Assembly (NCBI RefSeq): GCF_039555335.1
Contig: NC_092631.1
Location: 12,461,701 to 12,525,700 of the forward strand
Reading direction: 5' to 3'
DNA: 64,000 nt
From: Amphiura filiformis
Lineage: Eukaryota; Echinodermata; Ophiuroidea; Amphilepidida; Amphiuridae
Below the pieces are notes generated by a model, which saw nothing but the letters and a program-made list of their open reading frames with translations, was not told where the DNA came from and did not search any database. Positions within the stretch are counted from its first letter, which is position 1. Every line of letters begins with the position of its first letter. The translations under genes and the position numbers were made by a program. Shown piece after piece: positions 1 to 13,597 of the stretch.

Positions 1-398
1 CCGTAGATATGCCTGCAACAGACAGGTGTCCTCCTGCTAAAAACCCGTGAGGATTTTCGCTAGAGGACTGGTATCCTCCTGCTACAAAACCCGCTAGGGT
101 TTTCGCTGGTGGTTACCGCTCTGCTGCCTGCTACTTTGCTCCGACGTATAGTCAGTGCTTTCGCTGGCTGCTGAGCCTTTGGACGCCAGCTTAGCAGTCC
201 CGAAGGAACCGCCTGCTTGTCCGGGACCGGAGCCCCTTAAGCAGACCTGCCATGACCCATAGGGGCTGTCACAGCAGAATCCACCGTGACGACCTTACCA
301 GTGCCCTTGGTAGATTTCTTCTTCGTCTTATGGCGATGACGGAGCCTATCCCAATCGTCAAGCTGGAACTCGGAGAGTCCTAAGCCAAAGAAAGACAT
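1..398 (-). mobile_element. GC-rich ORF1-like repeat at the left edge (possibly DIRS-type)
   Basis: Minus strand opens MSFFGLGLSEFQLDDWDRLR at 398, then HRHKTKKKSTKGTGKVV and a stop at about 239. A second frame stays open with Gly/Ser/Gln-rich sequence. Near 20-110 a degenerate repeat encodes NP(S/H)GF words. A basic, low-complexity ORF1 continuing off the edge would suit a DIRS or LTR element, but no diagnostic domain is visible. Confidence 0.35.
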
Positions 399-3020
399 CT
401 AGAAGATCGTGAGCACTCCCTGTGGGTGAAACAGAGCGGGTGAGGGTCCCGCTCCGTCACCAGGGAAGGGCAAGCCCGACAGGGCCGAGGCGAGCGAGGA
501 GAAGGGGGGGGGGGGGCCCCCCCCCCCAACACGCGACTCAAGCCCAGTAAGCAAACCTGAGCACGGAGGCTGGTCGCTAACGTTAGTGGTAAAGTAAGGA
601 CTGGCTAACTTTATTACTAAAATGTCAGACGGGTCCCTACCAATCCCCACCGTATGAATATCTGATTAACTCGTCTTTATTGGACGGTAATGAAGACATA
701 ACGATAGAGTAATCACCCTAACATAGCAACAATAACCTACCGTACATGAAATACAATGTGTATGTACAAACATCTATTGTAACTTACAGGCTGCAATGGT
801 TGTTTTACGTGGGAAACAAAATGAATGGCGCCAACGAGCGGCCATTTTGAATTGCTCGTGTGTCCCGTGATACAAACGGAGGCACGATATGTAGCTAAGT
901 TTTGGATCGTTTTTGTCACTTTTTCGCCAGAAAATGCCGTCAAAACTATCCTCAGCCGAACAATACCGGTTTGGTTTTACCTAAGGTGTGAAACTACAAC
1001 CGATATCTCGCCTTTGGTCGAGAAATTGATACACAGTGCTATGAACAATCGATAGGCACGTCTGTGTGTCAGTCGGAGACCAAGGAGGATAAGGGATTTA
1101 TCATATGGTGTGACGTCACCTTTTGGGTGAGTCCACCGGGGATCGGGGTTTTGTTATTTATTCATTTATGTGGGACAAAATGACTATTGGTTTTTCCGCA
1201 TCTCGGGATCGATGCAAGAAGTATCTTAATCAACATCGGAAACGGTAAGATCGACCGGTGTACTGAGTCTATGGATTTCTGACATTGTATGGATTGAGGA
1301 AAAATAGTGGCATAATATTACGGATCTATATTGCAAATTTTGTTAATTTCTAATTTCAACATAATCATACCAACTATATTCTATACACAGAATATTGGAT
1401 GATTGAGAAATTGTGTTACCAATTTGTGTTCAATTTTGATAAATGAATTAATTGGGAGATTATGTGTTATTTGATATTATGATGTGTTAACCGTTATCAT
1501 ATCACTAATACTTCATTAAAGTTTGAGTCACAGAAAGTTATCGGGCACATAGCCAAACTTTATACTTAGATGAATAAAACATGGATGGATTTCTTTATGA
1601 TCGATCTATATGTGCATTTGAATTTTTTTTTTTTTGCATAATGGAGGATAAAACAAATGGAATAGGCATGCTTACAACTTTGAGACCAAGTACTAACATG
1701 GCCTGTTTGTATCAGATGAAAGCGGTCATCAACAGTCTCTTTATATACAAGGTGTCTCCTAAAAAGGTTCCATGTAGAAAATGGACCGCATTTTGTGATT
1801 GTACAACAAAACAATGTCATTTTTTCAGATATCATTTATTCATCCTTCTTGTTACTGTTTGCTAAGTTTCAATTCCATATCTTAAAAGCAACTTAACTTG
1901 TGAGCGCAAGATGACAGTGGTGTCAAGAGTGACTAACCATCAAAATATTGCGCAACGAAAGTTTTCAGATTTTTTATGTTTCTCTTATTTGTCATTGTTT
2001 AACTTATTGCACAAAAGAAAAATATTAAAATATTAATTGTTGTACACTCAAAATAACAAGTGAAGGAAGATGGTCATTAAAGAAGAACATGTTTTTGGTG
2101 AAAGCAGTTCTGCACGCTGGATCTCTTGTCATTAAACATAGTGAAATGAATAACAATCTTTTGCATTTAGGCCTTGTTTGGATTTTGTTGACTTGAAATC
2201 GCTGCTGTTTGTTTTTACATTTTTGACCAAACTCTTAAAATAAAACTTAACTGATTATTTGTTTATCAGAGTGAAACACTGCATCTACCATGATATGGCC
2301 GGCCTACTCAAGTGCCCCGCAAAATGCACGGTGGCTGTGACGGTGGTATAATGAACCTCGTGTTACATTATGTCACATAAAGAGCTTGCTCAGGAGTGCG
2401 TGGAATGCGGACAAAGTACGTAGTTTGTGAACTTGACATTCACAGTACAGTGGTACTAGTACAAGGTACACAGATTATGTCATGAAAATGATATTTATAT
2501 TTGTTAACAATAACATACATTATTTTCAAAAATCTACATGTAACCTTTTTTTGGGACACCCATTAGTATACATTATAGTTAAATTGATTTTTCAGCAAAA
2601 TTTGGTCATGTTTGGTGATATATGTTTTGTCAACAGGCCCGGCGCCAGGAATTTAAAACCACAGGTGCTCGCAATATACGATCCAATTCGAGCCCAGCGA
2701 GCGTAACGATTGAAGCATCAAATGGCATGGGGTCCAGGGGCCAACATAAGGTCCCTTGAAATGTTTTGTTTCCGGATGCACTTACAGGCCATTTCCTTTT
2801 TTTTTTTTTAACAACATTGTATATATTTTATGCAAAAATACTACAACAACATTTTTAATACCAGTGTTCATTTTTTTAAATTGCTTCTAAATAGGAGAAA
2901 TAATAATATTTGTCTAAATTTCTTACTTTCTAGTATTGGTCTAGATATATTTGGATGTAGTAGTATAAACAGTCAGTTGAATTGAATTTGTGTTTTTCAT
3001 GTGTGTTCGCTAAATAAACA
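399..3020. other. No gene recognised
   Basis: Starts with homopolymer G/C runs (507-528) and moderately GC sequence to about 1140, possibly the terminal part of the left-edge element. It then turns AT-rich. A CAGGCCCGGCGCCAGGAA motif at about 2635 resembles one hAT end without a partner. Confidence 0.6.
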
Positions 3021-3239
3021 TTGAAGTTGACTTCAAATTGGGCTATTCTAGTTGAAATCCATATGCCCTGTGTGGAAGACATGTGCATTAATCTTCCACA
3101 CAGGGAGTGTAAATTTCAAAAGGGGTCACCTGAATGTGATTCTATTTGAAATCTACACCCCCTGCATGGGAGATTAAGGTCATGTCTTCGGTGTATGGAG
3201 TTCAACTGGAATAGCCAATTTTCATGAAGACAACTTCAA
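3021..3239. repeat. Hairpin repeat family (GGCTATTCCAGTTGAAA), copy 1
   Basis: Palindrome with TTGAAGTTGACTTCAA-type outer arms and an inner core GGCTATTCTAGTTGAAATCC ... TTCAACTGGAATAGCC. Related copies sit at 50941, 52704 and 57826. Confidence 0.8.
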
Positions 3240-3513
3240 TTTACTGATAGTGTAAACATCCACCGACTTGAATCAATTGAAGTAATCCTCACAATTGCAT
3301 TTGTGGACAAAATCAAATTGAATTTTTCTCTTGTAAATGGGGTCACCGGCATAGCTATATAGAGCTTCAACATCAAATGAAAATGAACCACTTATACCTG
3401 CCTTTGTTTAAAAACGTTTTAGCAAAACAAGGAGATCTTTTGTTTTGAAGCCTGTTATCTGTTTCTCATGGTTTCCATGACTTCATCATTTTTTGGCATA
3501 TCTTGGAATCAAA

Positions 3514-4229
3514 AGAAGTCTCTGGCAATCACAACATAATTGGTTGTATGTTAGAAAAATAATTATCAAGCACAAATCACATGATTTTATTTAAAACAAA
3601 CTCATATTGACTATATAAACGAATAAAAACAGCCGATATTCAAAATTCCTGCGCCAAAATAGTCTAGGACAATGACGTCTATGGTTATGACACTCTCGTG
3701 GAAAAATTGAGTTAGCTTGAAATTCCCCTGGACAAGGAACTTACTGCTAATTTGTCATGTTGTAACCTGTACGAAACTCGGGGAGCTGATCGTGGTTGCG
3801 AAGGTTATTTGTGGATATGTCTAGGGTGTGCGCTCTTGAAACAGCAAAGTCCTTGAATTGTTGTTTAATGGTTTATGGAATGATGTGGGGCCGTAGTGGT
3901 CAGTGACAACCTGTAAAGTGTGCTGAGGCTTGTGGATCAACGTTAAGGCGTTGTGCCTTTGCGTAGTGCACTATAAATCACTGCGCTTTTTTTTGTTTTG
4001 TTTTTTTTATTTGTGCTCAAATGATGTCAGTCTTCAATGCATTACAAGGACGTCATTGCCTGAGACAGTTTTGGTGCCCAGGACTTAGTAAAATATCAAG
4101 TGTTGAGAGACAGCTGCTTTTATTTGTTTTTATGGTAAATATAAGTTTGTTTTAAGTAAAACCATGTGATTCGTGCTTGATGATTATTTTTCTAACATAT
4201 AAGACATAATGTTGTGATTGCCGAAGTCT
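3514..4229. mobile_element. Inverted-repeat element, ~180-bp arms
   Basis: The left arm from 3514 (CTGGCAATCACAACATAAT, TTAGAAAAATAATTATCAAG) is the imperfect complement of the right arm ending near 4229. The arms continue inward to the GACGTC-TTGGCGC region. No clear target duplication. Confidence 0.7.
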
Positions 4230-5133
4230 TCCTTTAACAGCATGAACCTAGCATTTTAATTGTAATAGTTAACCGTCATCTCTCAATTAGGTAATTAACC
4301 GTTTCTGGAGACGAACATCATTAGCCAAAGTCGTGCCATGCAGTGACTGGCACGGCTGTATTTCCCGGGCTGCGTTTCTAGTCACAAAATAAACAAATTA
4401 TTACGAAATATTAGAGCAATGGATTATGTTGGAAATTTATAGAGGCCCTGCATGCTTTTATCAATTAGCTCCAAACAAAGGATTTGAACTGGTGTCCTTC
4501 CCCGTAATCATTGCGCAGTGCAGTCCATTCAATCAAATGTTGTCGTCAACCTATTTGATCGTAGTGCATTTGTTATGGGTGTGAGAACTGTCGTGGTAGA
4601 TTGCAATCATGCTTTTGTTGAATGTATGAGTAGTCCGCCATATTTACGGTATGATACGATATATGCACAACCTCTATTGTTTAGTTGAAATTACTATATA
4701 GGCCTACAGATTCAAAACTTGCTTTTTAACAGTTGAAATTTAAATTTTCAATTCAACAACTTCGAAATTTCAAGCTCTATTAGGTATAAGTGGCGGTAGA
4801 ATTTCAAAATTGCTCGGATGGAAATGTTAATATCAACCCTTTCCAAAAATATCAACTCAAATTTGCATTCTACTAGTGAGTAAATACTTGTACTCCGACT
4901 CTTGGAAGTGAATTCAAGTGAATATTGTGTGTTGAGATGCATTTTGGAAAGTGGAACACACTTATCCTGATTATTTGTTGATCAATACTTAAGCTACACA
5001 TATCGCATGCACGATGTAGGGGTGTCTAAGAGGGATTGTGCCTCCTTTAGAAGTGGGAAATTTTTCAAAGCCCCAATTGAAGCCATTTGGTGCATACTTT
5101 TTATCTTATGTATATGAATTTAGATAGATTGAG

Positions 5134-5223
5134 CCCATATTTATTGGTCGAGCTATGAGTTTTAAAATATAGTAGTCGAGTCCAATATTTTAAAACTCAT
5201 TGCAAGACCAATAAATATTAAGT
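5134..5223. repeat. 90-bp palindrome
   Basis: ATATTTATTGGTCGAGCTAT pairs with the complement of GCAAGACCAATAAATATT, with ATGAGTTTTAAAATAT arms inside. AT-rich hairpin of unknown role. Confidence 0.75.
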
Positions 5224-5570
5224 GTTATGTTTGGATCCGATGTTTTCACACACTTGGATTCATCAAAACATGTTTAATTATGCGGAAAACTTCAACAAAA
5301 ATTCAAAATACAACTTAATATTATAAACTGATAATATCCGTACCTGCTAACCTCAAAAGTGCACATCTAACATGTCCAAAAATCAACATAAATTCAAGCA
5401 CAGAAGAAATGTACTGAAATCTCACAATTCTACAATAAACTGCTGACAAACCTGCGTCCAGAGAATTAACCTCCTTAATGAAGCTGGCAATGGCATGAGG
5501 CTATGCACAGGCAGTAAGGCTGGCATTTTCGGGCAGGCTCGTGGGTGCCCGAAATTTAAAAAAAAAGGTT

Positions 5571-5899
5571 TTTTTTCCGGTTTTGTAGTGTCCCTGGACC
5601 TAGACCTAAATGCTAGGATCATTCATGGTTGCCCTAAAAACATTTTTTTTTAAATTTTGCACAATGTTTTGTGTTTTTAATATGAAAATTGATACTTTGT
5701 TTTCATGTCATACTCTATTTATCAAAATGCATTCAAATTCAATGAATTTTGATATCATTAATAGAGTATGACAAGAAAACAAAGTATCAATTTTCATATT
5801 AAAAACACAAAACATCGTGCAAATTTTTTTATTAGGTCAACCATGAATAATCCTAGCATGTAGGTCTAGGTCCAGAGACACTACAAAACTGAAAAAATA
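5571..5899. repeat. Foldback repeat of about 330 bp
   Basis: Arms include TTTTGTAGTGTCCCTGGACC and GTCCAGAGACACTACAAAAC, meeting in CATTCAAATTCAATGAATTTTG. Arms of about 155 bp show roughly 90 percent identity by eye. Its left arm is shared with the 15.6-kb MITE. Confidence 0.85.
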
Positions 5900-6125
5900 A
5901 ATAACTTGATTGTGATAGAAATCACCGAAATGTCATGGGATCTTACAAGCCATCTAGGATCTGGGGGATTGTGTGTTTGGCATCAGTTGGGACCGTAGTG
6001 CTGCTACTGCAACTGATCTTGGATGGTTTAGCATACACCTCGGATGATATGGCCTCAACAAGATCTCTACATGAATGTCATCACCTGCATGTACACATAG
6101 GATGTAAGTAAACAGCAAACAATGA

Positions 6126-6408
6126 CGACAAGAAAGTATTTGTTTCCAAGAAATTTGATAATGACAATAACAACAAGAAAGTATTTATTTTTTGATAATG
6201 ACAATAACAACAAGGAAGTACTTGTTTCCAAGAAATTTGATAATGACAATAACAACAAGAAAGTATTTATTTTTTGATAATGACAATAACAACAAGGAAG
6301 TACTTGTTTCCAAGAAATTTGATAATGACAATAACAACAAGAAAGTATTTGTTTCCAAGAAATTTGATAATGACAATAACAACAAGAAAGTATTCCAAGA
6401 AATTTAAT
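6126..6408. repeat. Minisatellite, ~45-bp unit
   Basis: Six units of GATAATGACAATAACAACAA followed by (G/A)AAGTA(T/C)TTGTTTCCAAG. It produces open frames on both strands that are repeat artefacts. Confidence 0.95.
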
Positions 6409-6586
6409 AATATCATGTACACAGTCAATAATATACTGCAATCTATGATAATATGCTGCTCTTAATTGCAAATGGATTTCCTCATTATTTTCTTCTTTTC
6501 TGATTGGCTATGAACTCCTTTAGGTCTCACTTATTTTAACAGCCTTGATGTAAACCCCAAGGTATCACTTCTACAAACATAAGAGG

Positions 6587-7405
6587 TGTTCAGACGCATG
6601 GGTTTACCCCCGGCGGAAGGTCGGAGGATAGTCATGGTAAGCACTAGTCGGCGGAAGGTCATGGGAAATGTCAGAGTAGTGCCAGTGTGAACGCTAGTCG
6701 TGATAAGCTCCTCCGACCTTCCCACGACCGATTTACTCCTGACTTTTGTTAGGAGTAACACGTAAACACGACCTGGTGGGTCGGAGTAGCTGCATGTGTG
6801 AACAAGTATAACACTACCAGTCGGAGTAAGGTGAACTTTCACAATGAGCTGGTGACTTTTTGTTTGCTTTTTGGGAAAGATCACCATTAAAGATGCAAAT
6901 AGTGCTCGATGCGATGTTCATCAATGCACCATTTCATACTTTTTCATCATTCTATTTGCCACTGAGCTCCTCGCTGTTGATCATGTTGATGGGCAAACAG
7001 TAGTGATGCAATGGATATAGGCGTGGAGAAATTAGTTAGTAAAATGTTGAAAAAAAGTATATAAAAGCAGAAGAACAAATTGCGGCTGACAAAAAAAGTA
7101 AAACACTGCCAGCATCATTTTGTTTTGACCAATAAATAAACAAATTTCGTTTGGGCGTTTCGATGATACCCAATCAGAACTTGTGCCACTTGTTGAAATC
7201 AACGATATGTATGCAGCACTGCCACTTTATTTCCAGAAGTTACTCCGAGTATTCAATGATCCCCTGCGAAGGTTGTGTTAAATTTGTCTTCGAGCCCGTG
7301 GTAAAATAGTCGGAGTAAGCAGGGGTGAACGCGTGCGTGTGAAATTAAGTAAATTCTTTGGAATGCCGGTGTAAATTTACACCGACTAGTACCCACGTCT
7401 GAACA
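6587..7405. mobile_element. Possible 0.8-kb element with short inverted ends
   Basis: TGTTCAGACGCATGGGT at the left versus ACCCACGTCTGAACA at the right. Internal GTCGGAGTAA and GTGTGAACG words recur on both strands, as in PIF/Harbinger-type MITEs. The target site is not evident. Confidence 0.45.
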
Positions 7406-7618
7406 TGGCTCTTGATCTCAATACAAAAATATTTACCACATAAAAATATTTACCTCTTGAGATCAAGAGTTAAAATCTTTTTATGGATTACCATAGATGA
7501 ACTTTCATGCTAAGAAAGCATGTTTTCCTTAAGAGACTGGCATAGTCACTTTATATATAGAAGAATTTTATGAAGAATTTTGATTTTGCTTCTTTGATGG
7601 GAAAATCACATATTTTTA

Positions 7619-7702
7619 CGGAAAATCAAGGTGCATATTTTAGCCTCTAAAATCATGTATCGGAAAATCAAGGTGCATATTTTAGCCTCTAAAATCATGT
7701 AT
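7619..7702. repeat. Exact 42-bp tandem duplication
   Basis: Two perfect copies, each starting CGGAAAATCAAGGTGCATAT and ending AATCATGTAT. Confidence 0.95.
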
Positions 7703-7979
7703 TTTGGGCGGGCATACAATGTATGTAGCCCAGTAGTTCTGAATGCAGGAAAAAGCCATTATTTCCTTCTGATTCAATGAATTCATCAATTACACAAACA
7801 AGGCAATACTTTTTCCCTGAAATAAATCAAGAGTTTTTTATAATTAGCAATACGGGCAATAAATCAAGTCCACGCGATAGTTGGCAAATTGGAGCATTGA
7901 AATATGTAGTAATTAATGATGCACAAATTCCAGTCAACTTCTTCCTTTCTGTAGCAGAAGGGCTGTGCAGTATTTTATG

Positions 7980-8390
7980 AGCCATGGGGGAGGGTAAAAG
8001 GGGGAGCAAGCAATTTTTGGCATACATCCATATAAATATAACACTTTAAAAAGGGGGGCCCTAAGGGGGGGCCTGAACAAAATGACCACAAATTTTCCTG
8101 GGAAAATTGAGTTTATATGCTTTTCTATGGGGTTGACCCATAATTTTCATGTCAAAAGGGGCCCAAAAGGGGGAGGGCGGAAAAAATTGTGATGACGTTA
8201 TTTTGCATCAGGCCCCCCTAACAAGTGTTTGTGAACAGTCCCTTAGGTTTGCAAATTTGATCCTAAAAATTTGGCATGTGCAGGGGGGCAAAGAATTTTT
8301 GGCCAGCCAAGATGGGGGCAAAGCAATTTTTGGTAGGCCAAGAGTTGGAAGGTAAACAATTTTGGGCAGGCTGTTACCCCCCCCCCCTCA
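7980..8390. repeat. G-rich dispersed repeat related to 40.3-40.5 kb
   Basis: Runs of G and A with CAATTTTTGG repeats and the GCATCAGGCCCCCCTAACAAG segment shared with 40446-40470. No coding content. Confidence 0.6.
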
Positions 8391-11300
8391 TAATTATTGC
8401 AGCCTCTAATAACCACATATGATCATCTGCATCATACACTCGTATCTCAAAAGGCTGCCTTGTGTGAGTTTTATTATCATTGTTGTATTTCATATTGATA
8501 TTTTATAAATTACATCAGTATGCATTTTTTTATTCATGAACATAGGATTGTAATAAAATTGTGCTAAGCTAATTTTACAGTGCACCTCATCAAAACTAGG
8601 TGACAATAATAAGAAATCACACAAAGCAGCCTTTTGTGATATGACAGTATAGTGATGCAGACAATTATGTCTAAACAGCTTCATGCAATCTGATATTAGA
8701 GTCCTTTAATTGCTGTATCTTGACTTTTGAATTATGGCCAATTTTGCTAACTTGAGTTGTACTACTACTAGAACATATCACTAAATATTTGAAGCATGTA
8801 CTAATGTCATCAATATTACAAGTTGCACAAATATCATCATGAATTTTAGTATCTATGATATATGACTAAAGCAATCAGTTGGAAGACAAAAATTCTAGTT
8901 CGCAGATATGGGGGGAAATGTCAGCATTTCTTATGTAATTCCTCTTTTTGTGATGACTAAACTTTGAAATCACTTTCTAAAAACAGATGATTTTCCATGA
9001 AATCAGGCTAATAAATTCCTACTTTAAAAATGTGGAATTTGATTTTGATCTGACTTCCGACTGATTTTGCTTGATCACAGCAAATTTCATGTACAGCACG
9101 TACAGCAACATGACATCTTTACAAAGCTGATATGATGTGAATAATTGTGTGGAGTGAGAGTAATCTGTTGCTCAAGATATCAGACAACTTACTAAAGTTT
9201 GTTTGGCTTATATAAGGCGGAAATTATTCGGATTTTGTTGCTGCTCGTGTCAATAAAGTCCCAACTAACGCTCGCGCAAATTCACATCAGCATGTGTCAA
9301 TTATGTATTATGCAATGCACAACTAGCGTAAGCATTGTGCCTAACTGCATGCATGCCATTCTATATTAATTAATACAGAGTGTTATGAGTCTTATTTTTT
9401 CCACCTTATATAAACCGAACAAACTTAAGTAACTTTTTTGTTATCGTACTATAAAAATCACTGTATATATTATATTTTCTTCGGAATTAACATTTTTGTA
9501 CAAAAAAAATAGAGGGAGTCATAATCTTTTACACCAAAATATGGGGGCTATAAATTTACTAAGAGCTTGTGACTATTAAAAAATTTGGGCTCGCTCTGTG
9601 TGCATTCTTTACACTTTCCATCACAATGTGTACACAATCTTTTTATTACAATCAAAATTTTTGTGTGATGCACAGGCTTTTGTTAGTTTGCACTCTCCAT
9701 GTCTTCTTTCCATCAAGTGCACACATTTGTCTTGGGTATGTGTGTGGAAAGGAGGGCATCAAAAAATTTCCAACATGAGATATACACATTTATGGGTTAA
9801 GCTAGATAGAAGTATATATTTTTATTTCACAGAATTTAAAATAAAACCCAAAGGACTGTGGTAGTGAGTAATCCCATTATAGATTACAATTTACATTTGA
9901 AAGACCTAAATTTTAAATCCTTAAAAAATGATTTTAAATTACTAAGATTTAATTTAAATCTTTTATGGAACAACATTTGTGAAGCTCTTTATGGAAGCTA
10001 CCCAATGTTTTTGCTACCCCTCCCTCTTGTTTTGCCTTAGTTTTTTCATCGCAGAATAATGCGCCCATGAACTGTAGAAATAAATTTTGTTTTTGTGCAA
10101 CAACAGTTGGTCGCCATTGACACCAGGGATTGAAGGTCTAGTTGCATCAGAAAAAATCTAGTCGCAAATCTAGTCGCCAATGCAACTAAAATGGTCCCAA
10201 CGTACATCACTGCATGTAATATTCATTTTCAATCGTGAAAGCAAATTTAATATGCCCACGCCTTGGGTAGCTTCTTTCACATCCCTAAACATGGCTGTGC
10301 CCACTTTGTTTTTCTTTAATTTCCGACAACAAATATTGAACAAACTCATTCCACTTTAGTACAACTTTTAAATGTTGTTTTAAAAGCAAGCAGGAACTCC
10401 GGACAGGCTTACAAGTGCATGCATAGTTTGTTGCATTTTAAGATCATGTGTCTCTAGATACCATTCCCTCAGCAGATATTTTTGATGTTTCTGGCAGACA
10501 ATGGGTTATTCCATTTAAAATCCACACAAGGCACTTGCATCTTTTACCACGATTAAAATTGCATTAACATGGGAAGAAATACACCAATATCCCTCAAAAA
10601 TGCATCAACCTAAACCGCCTCTACCCCCACCCCCCTTTAATGCAGATTCACACTGAACTCGGAGAGGTCATATTTTGGCCTCCAAACATGGCGGGGAAAC
10701 TGCCAATTCGGTGGTCAGTTTCAATGCCTGACCTGTGTAAGATTTTGATTGCCGACTCATTTGCATTTTCATTTTAAAATCCAGCAGAAAAATTTGTAAA
10801 TGTTGAAATCTAGTTAGATTTGACACAATTTAGCTCCTAATTTGCAATTTTATTTTGGAAATCTCAAAATCTTCCACACTGTTTTTGTTTGCTTTGTTTT
10901 GTTTTTGTGTGGTTTTTGTGTGTGTTTGTTTTGTCTGTTTTTTGTTTTTTTATGAAAATTGTTGGATGGAATCTAAAATGTTGAATTTGGTTGGATTGTC
11001 AAAATCTTGCTCAAGCTATTTTAATATCTACATTTTCACACTAATTAGTAGCCATGGTGTGCATATTATTAGGACCGGGATTAGAACTCAACCTAATTAC
11101 GTCATAAATACATATCATGCGATTTAATTTTTTAGTGTGTGGTTGAAATTACTGATGCAGAAAGACAAAATGCTGGATCCATAGGGATATGACCTCACTG
11201 GCCTCTTAATTAAAAGCCATAATGTACGATTTCCATTTTCGAATCTTAATTTTATCATTCTTTACCAAAAACTTATGAAATAAGGTTTTAGCTGTTCATT

Positions 11301-13171
11301 TTCAGCCAAAATAATGAAATAAAAATAATAATGAAAAGCCACTTGCAATTTGGTCATTTAAAGTGCATCTCTATGGTGGACAATTACCAAAACACCAAAA
11401 AATCAGGTTTGAAAAAAAAAATTAACAAATTTCATTTTCAAAGATCGTCAATTATATGGCTTCAAATATTAAGACATTACCATGGTGGGTGGGTAATCAG
11501 CAGGCTAGTGTTCAGAAGCACACATGTTTCTCATCAAACCAGAGCCGCATGCATGCAAGGCAACCATAGTGTTTTTACCGCAGAAACATCTTTCTGTCGT
11601 ATGACTGATGATAATGCAATCTTGTGCTGTCAAGTACTTTATTTGTATCTTTTATATGATGCATCTCCATTCACAGGATTATTTGCCAATCATGTAATCA
11701 CTTTAAATAGAGGGCTTGTTTTTTTTTTAAATATCAAACTAAATTTCTTTTTGACCTAATATAGGTACCCCATACAATGTTTCCACAAAAACAAATTGAA
11801 GCAGATAAAACAATCACATGGATGTTTTATACAAATTATTATTTGCTGACAAGTTTTACAAGTCATCCAGGGAAAAATAACCGGAGGCACCAAAGGCAAT
11901 TTTGCCTTGGGTGTCTGCCTTTGCCTCGGTGCCCCTCAAAATGTGTAACTTTGGATGCATTCTTTAGCATGTGATTGCCTGGCTGCCCTTGCAAATGCCA
12001 AAATGAACTTTTTCCCCCTGAGTCATTTATTTCTGCCACACCTCATATTTTTTTTAGAACTGCGCTCCCACATTCCTGCCCTTGTCCAATTGAGAACAGG
12101 TAAAAGTTAAAACCACTATGTTTTTAAGTTAATACAATGTAGGGACAGTAAAAAAAGTGTGCACAAGGTTGATCCTAATCAAGGGTCATATAATTTGATT
12201 CAAATATTACTAATATTAAAATGATCAAAACAGTCAAATAAAACACCCACACACCCAAACACAGACACACCCCCACACTACAAATATTACTGTATCCAAA
12301 TGCTTGTTAAATTACACGCGCATGCTCCAGCCGCTGGACCAATCACAGTCGACTCAGCAAGATCCTGCCGATGTTTGCCGAATGACCAGCTGAACTTTTA
12401 ATCTTTGTGTGTTCGGCACAGGGATTTTAGAAAGGTCTTTGAGGGTGGAATGATGTTTTGAATCTGACAACTTTCTACTCGCATTTAGACAAAATGGCAA
12501 TCTACACGAAGTTTGTTAAACCTTGAAAATCGGTGAAGAGATAAAGAAAATAATGACATTTTCAGCGCACATGTTTTTGATCATCGGAATTTTTAGGCAA
12601 GTTGACAATTCTGAAACATTTCTTGGATTTTCTCGATGAATACTGTCGAGTATTTAGATACAGCAGTATAGTGTGTAAGTTCGTAGTGCCCCACCCCTAC
12701 ACCCGCTTGATTTGACATTGCATAACTAAGGAAACATTTGAATTGAAACTAGATCACCACACCATTGACATTTGACACACGATTGACACAGGATAATAAC
12801 ACTCTAATAAACACGATGGACTTTATCCTTAATGCATTTTTATGTTGTTCAGCACCTATTTAGCAGCGCATCCGACCGTGGACTGCCCACTGGATGGTTA
12901 TTCAGTATGTATCCATGCACAATGCATATACTCCTTTCAAAGTTACAAGCTTTTACAATGCCAATTATCCAATAGATGCATTTTATTATTTTTGCTGCAG
13001 CCTGTATCTTGATTTCTCAATTGCCACCTTTGACATGGGCCACTTGGCTGGGTCAGATTGAGTCAAATATGCCGATAATGCCCTGAAATACTACATATGT
13101 ATTTGCCCTGCTATCTACTGAAGATAGCAATGTTCAGTTTGGAGTATAGGCATGTTAGTAGGACTAAATTA
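8391..13171. other. No gene recognised
   Basis: AT-rich non-coding DNA. Small repeats of TCTAGTCGC near 10138-10182. Segments near 11380-11470, 14310-14390 and 16685-16750 share AAATCAGGT(C/T)TGAAA and TACATTATGGC words, so they belong to one dispersed repeat. Open frames here look like chance. Confidence 0.6.
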
Positions 13172-13597
13172 CAGACCTGCCAACCCCTGAAAGTCAGAAT
13201 GAGGGACACTGTAGCACGCAAAGGTGAACAGGTGGGGTCTAGGAGCTGATGGGTTTTGGCACTTGTAGATGTGTTAAGAAATGGTATCTGAGCCTTCAAA
13301 ACCAAGGATTATATAATGCTGAAATTCATTCAATTTCTAAAAAGTGGGCAATGTACTCATGTGCTCAGTGACATACATGCATTAAAATTATTAGTATCAT
13401 GATTTATTATGTGCTAATCACTTCAGCAGTTATGACTTTGTGACCCTCTTTCTGAAAAAAGCTGCAGAAGTTTTGTGTGCCGGTTAACACATTAACCAGC
13501 GGGAATGGGCGGGAATGCGGGACATCCCGCATTGTCGGGGTTTTTAACTTCAGAATGCGAGCCTGTCCAGCGAAATGCAGAGCAGTTGGCAGGTCTG
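13172..13597. mobile_element. Inverted-repeat element with AAATTA borders
   Basis: Ends CAGACCTGCCAAC / GTTGGCAGGTCTG, flanked by AAATTA at 13166-13171 and 13598-13603. The CAG...CTG ends suggest hAT, but only 6 bp of the target duplication match. Confidence 0.65.

Noticed and set aside
6067-6471. 134-codon minus-strand ORF with Leu/Ser-rich repeats
   Set aside because: Produced by the 45-bp minisatellite; long frames appear on both strands.
11331-11759. 142-codon plus-strand ORF
   Set aside because: No domain, no exon borders, AT-driven composition; part of it matches a dispersed repeat also seen near 14.3 and 16.7 kb.
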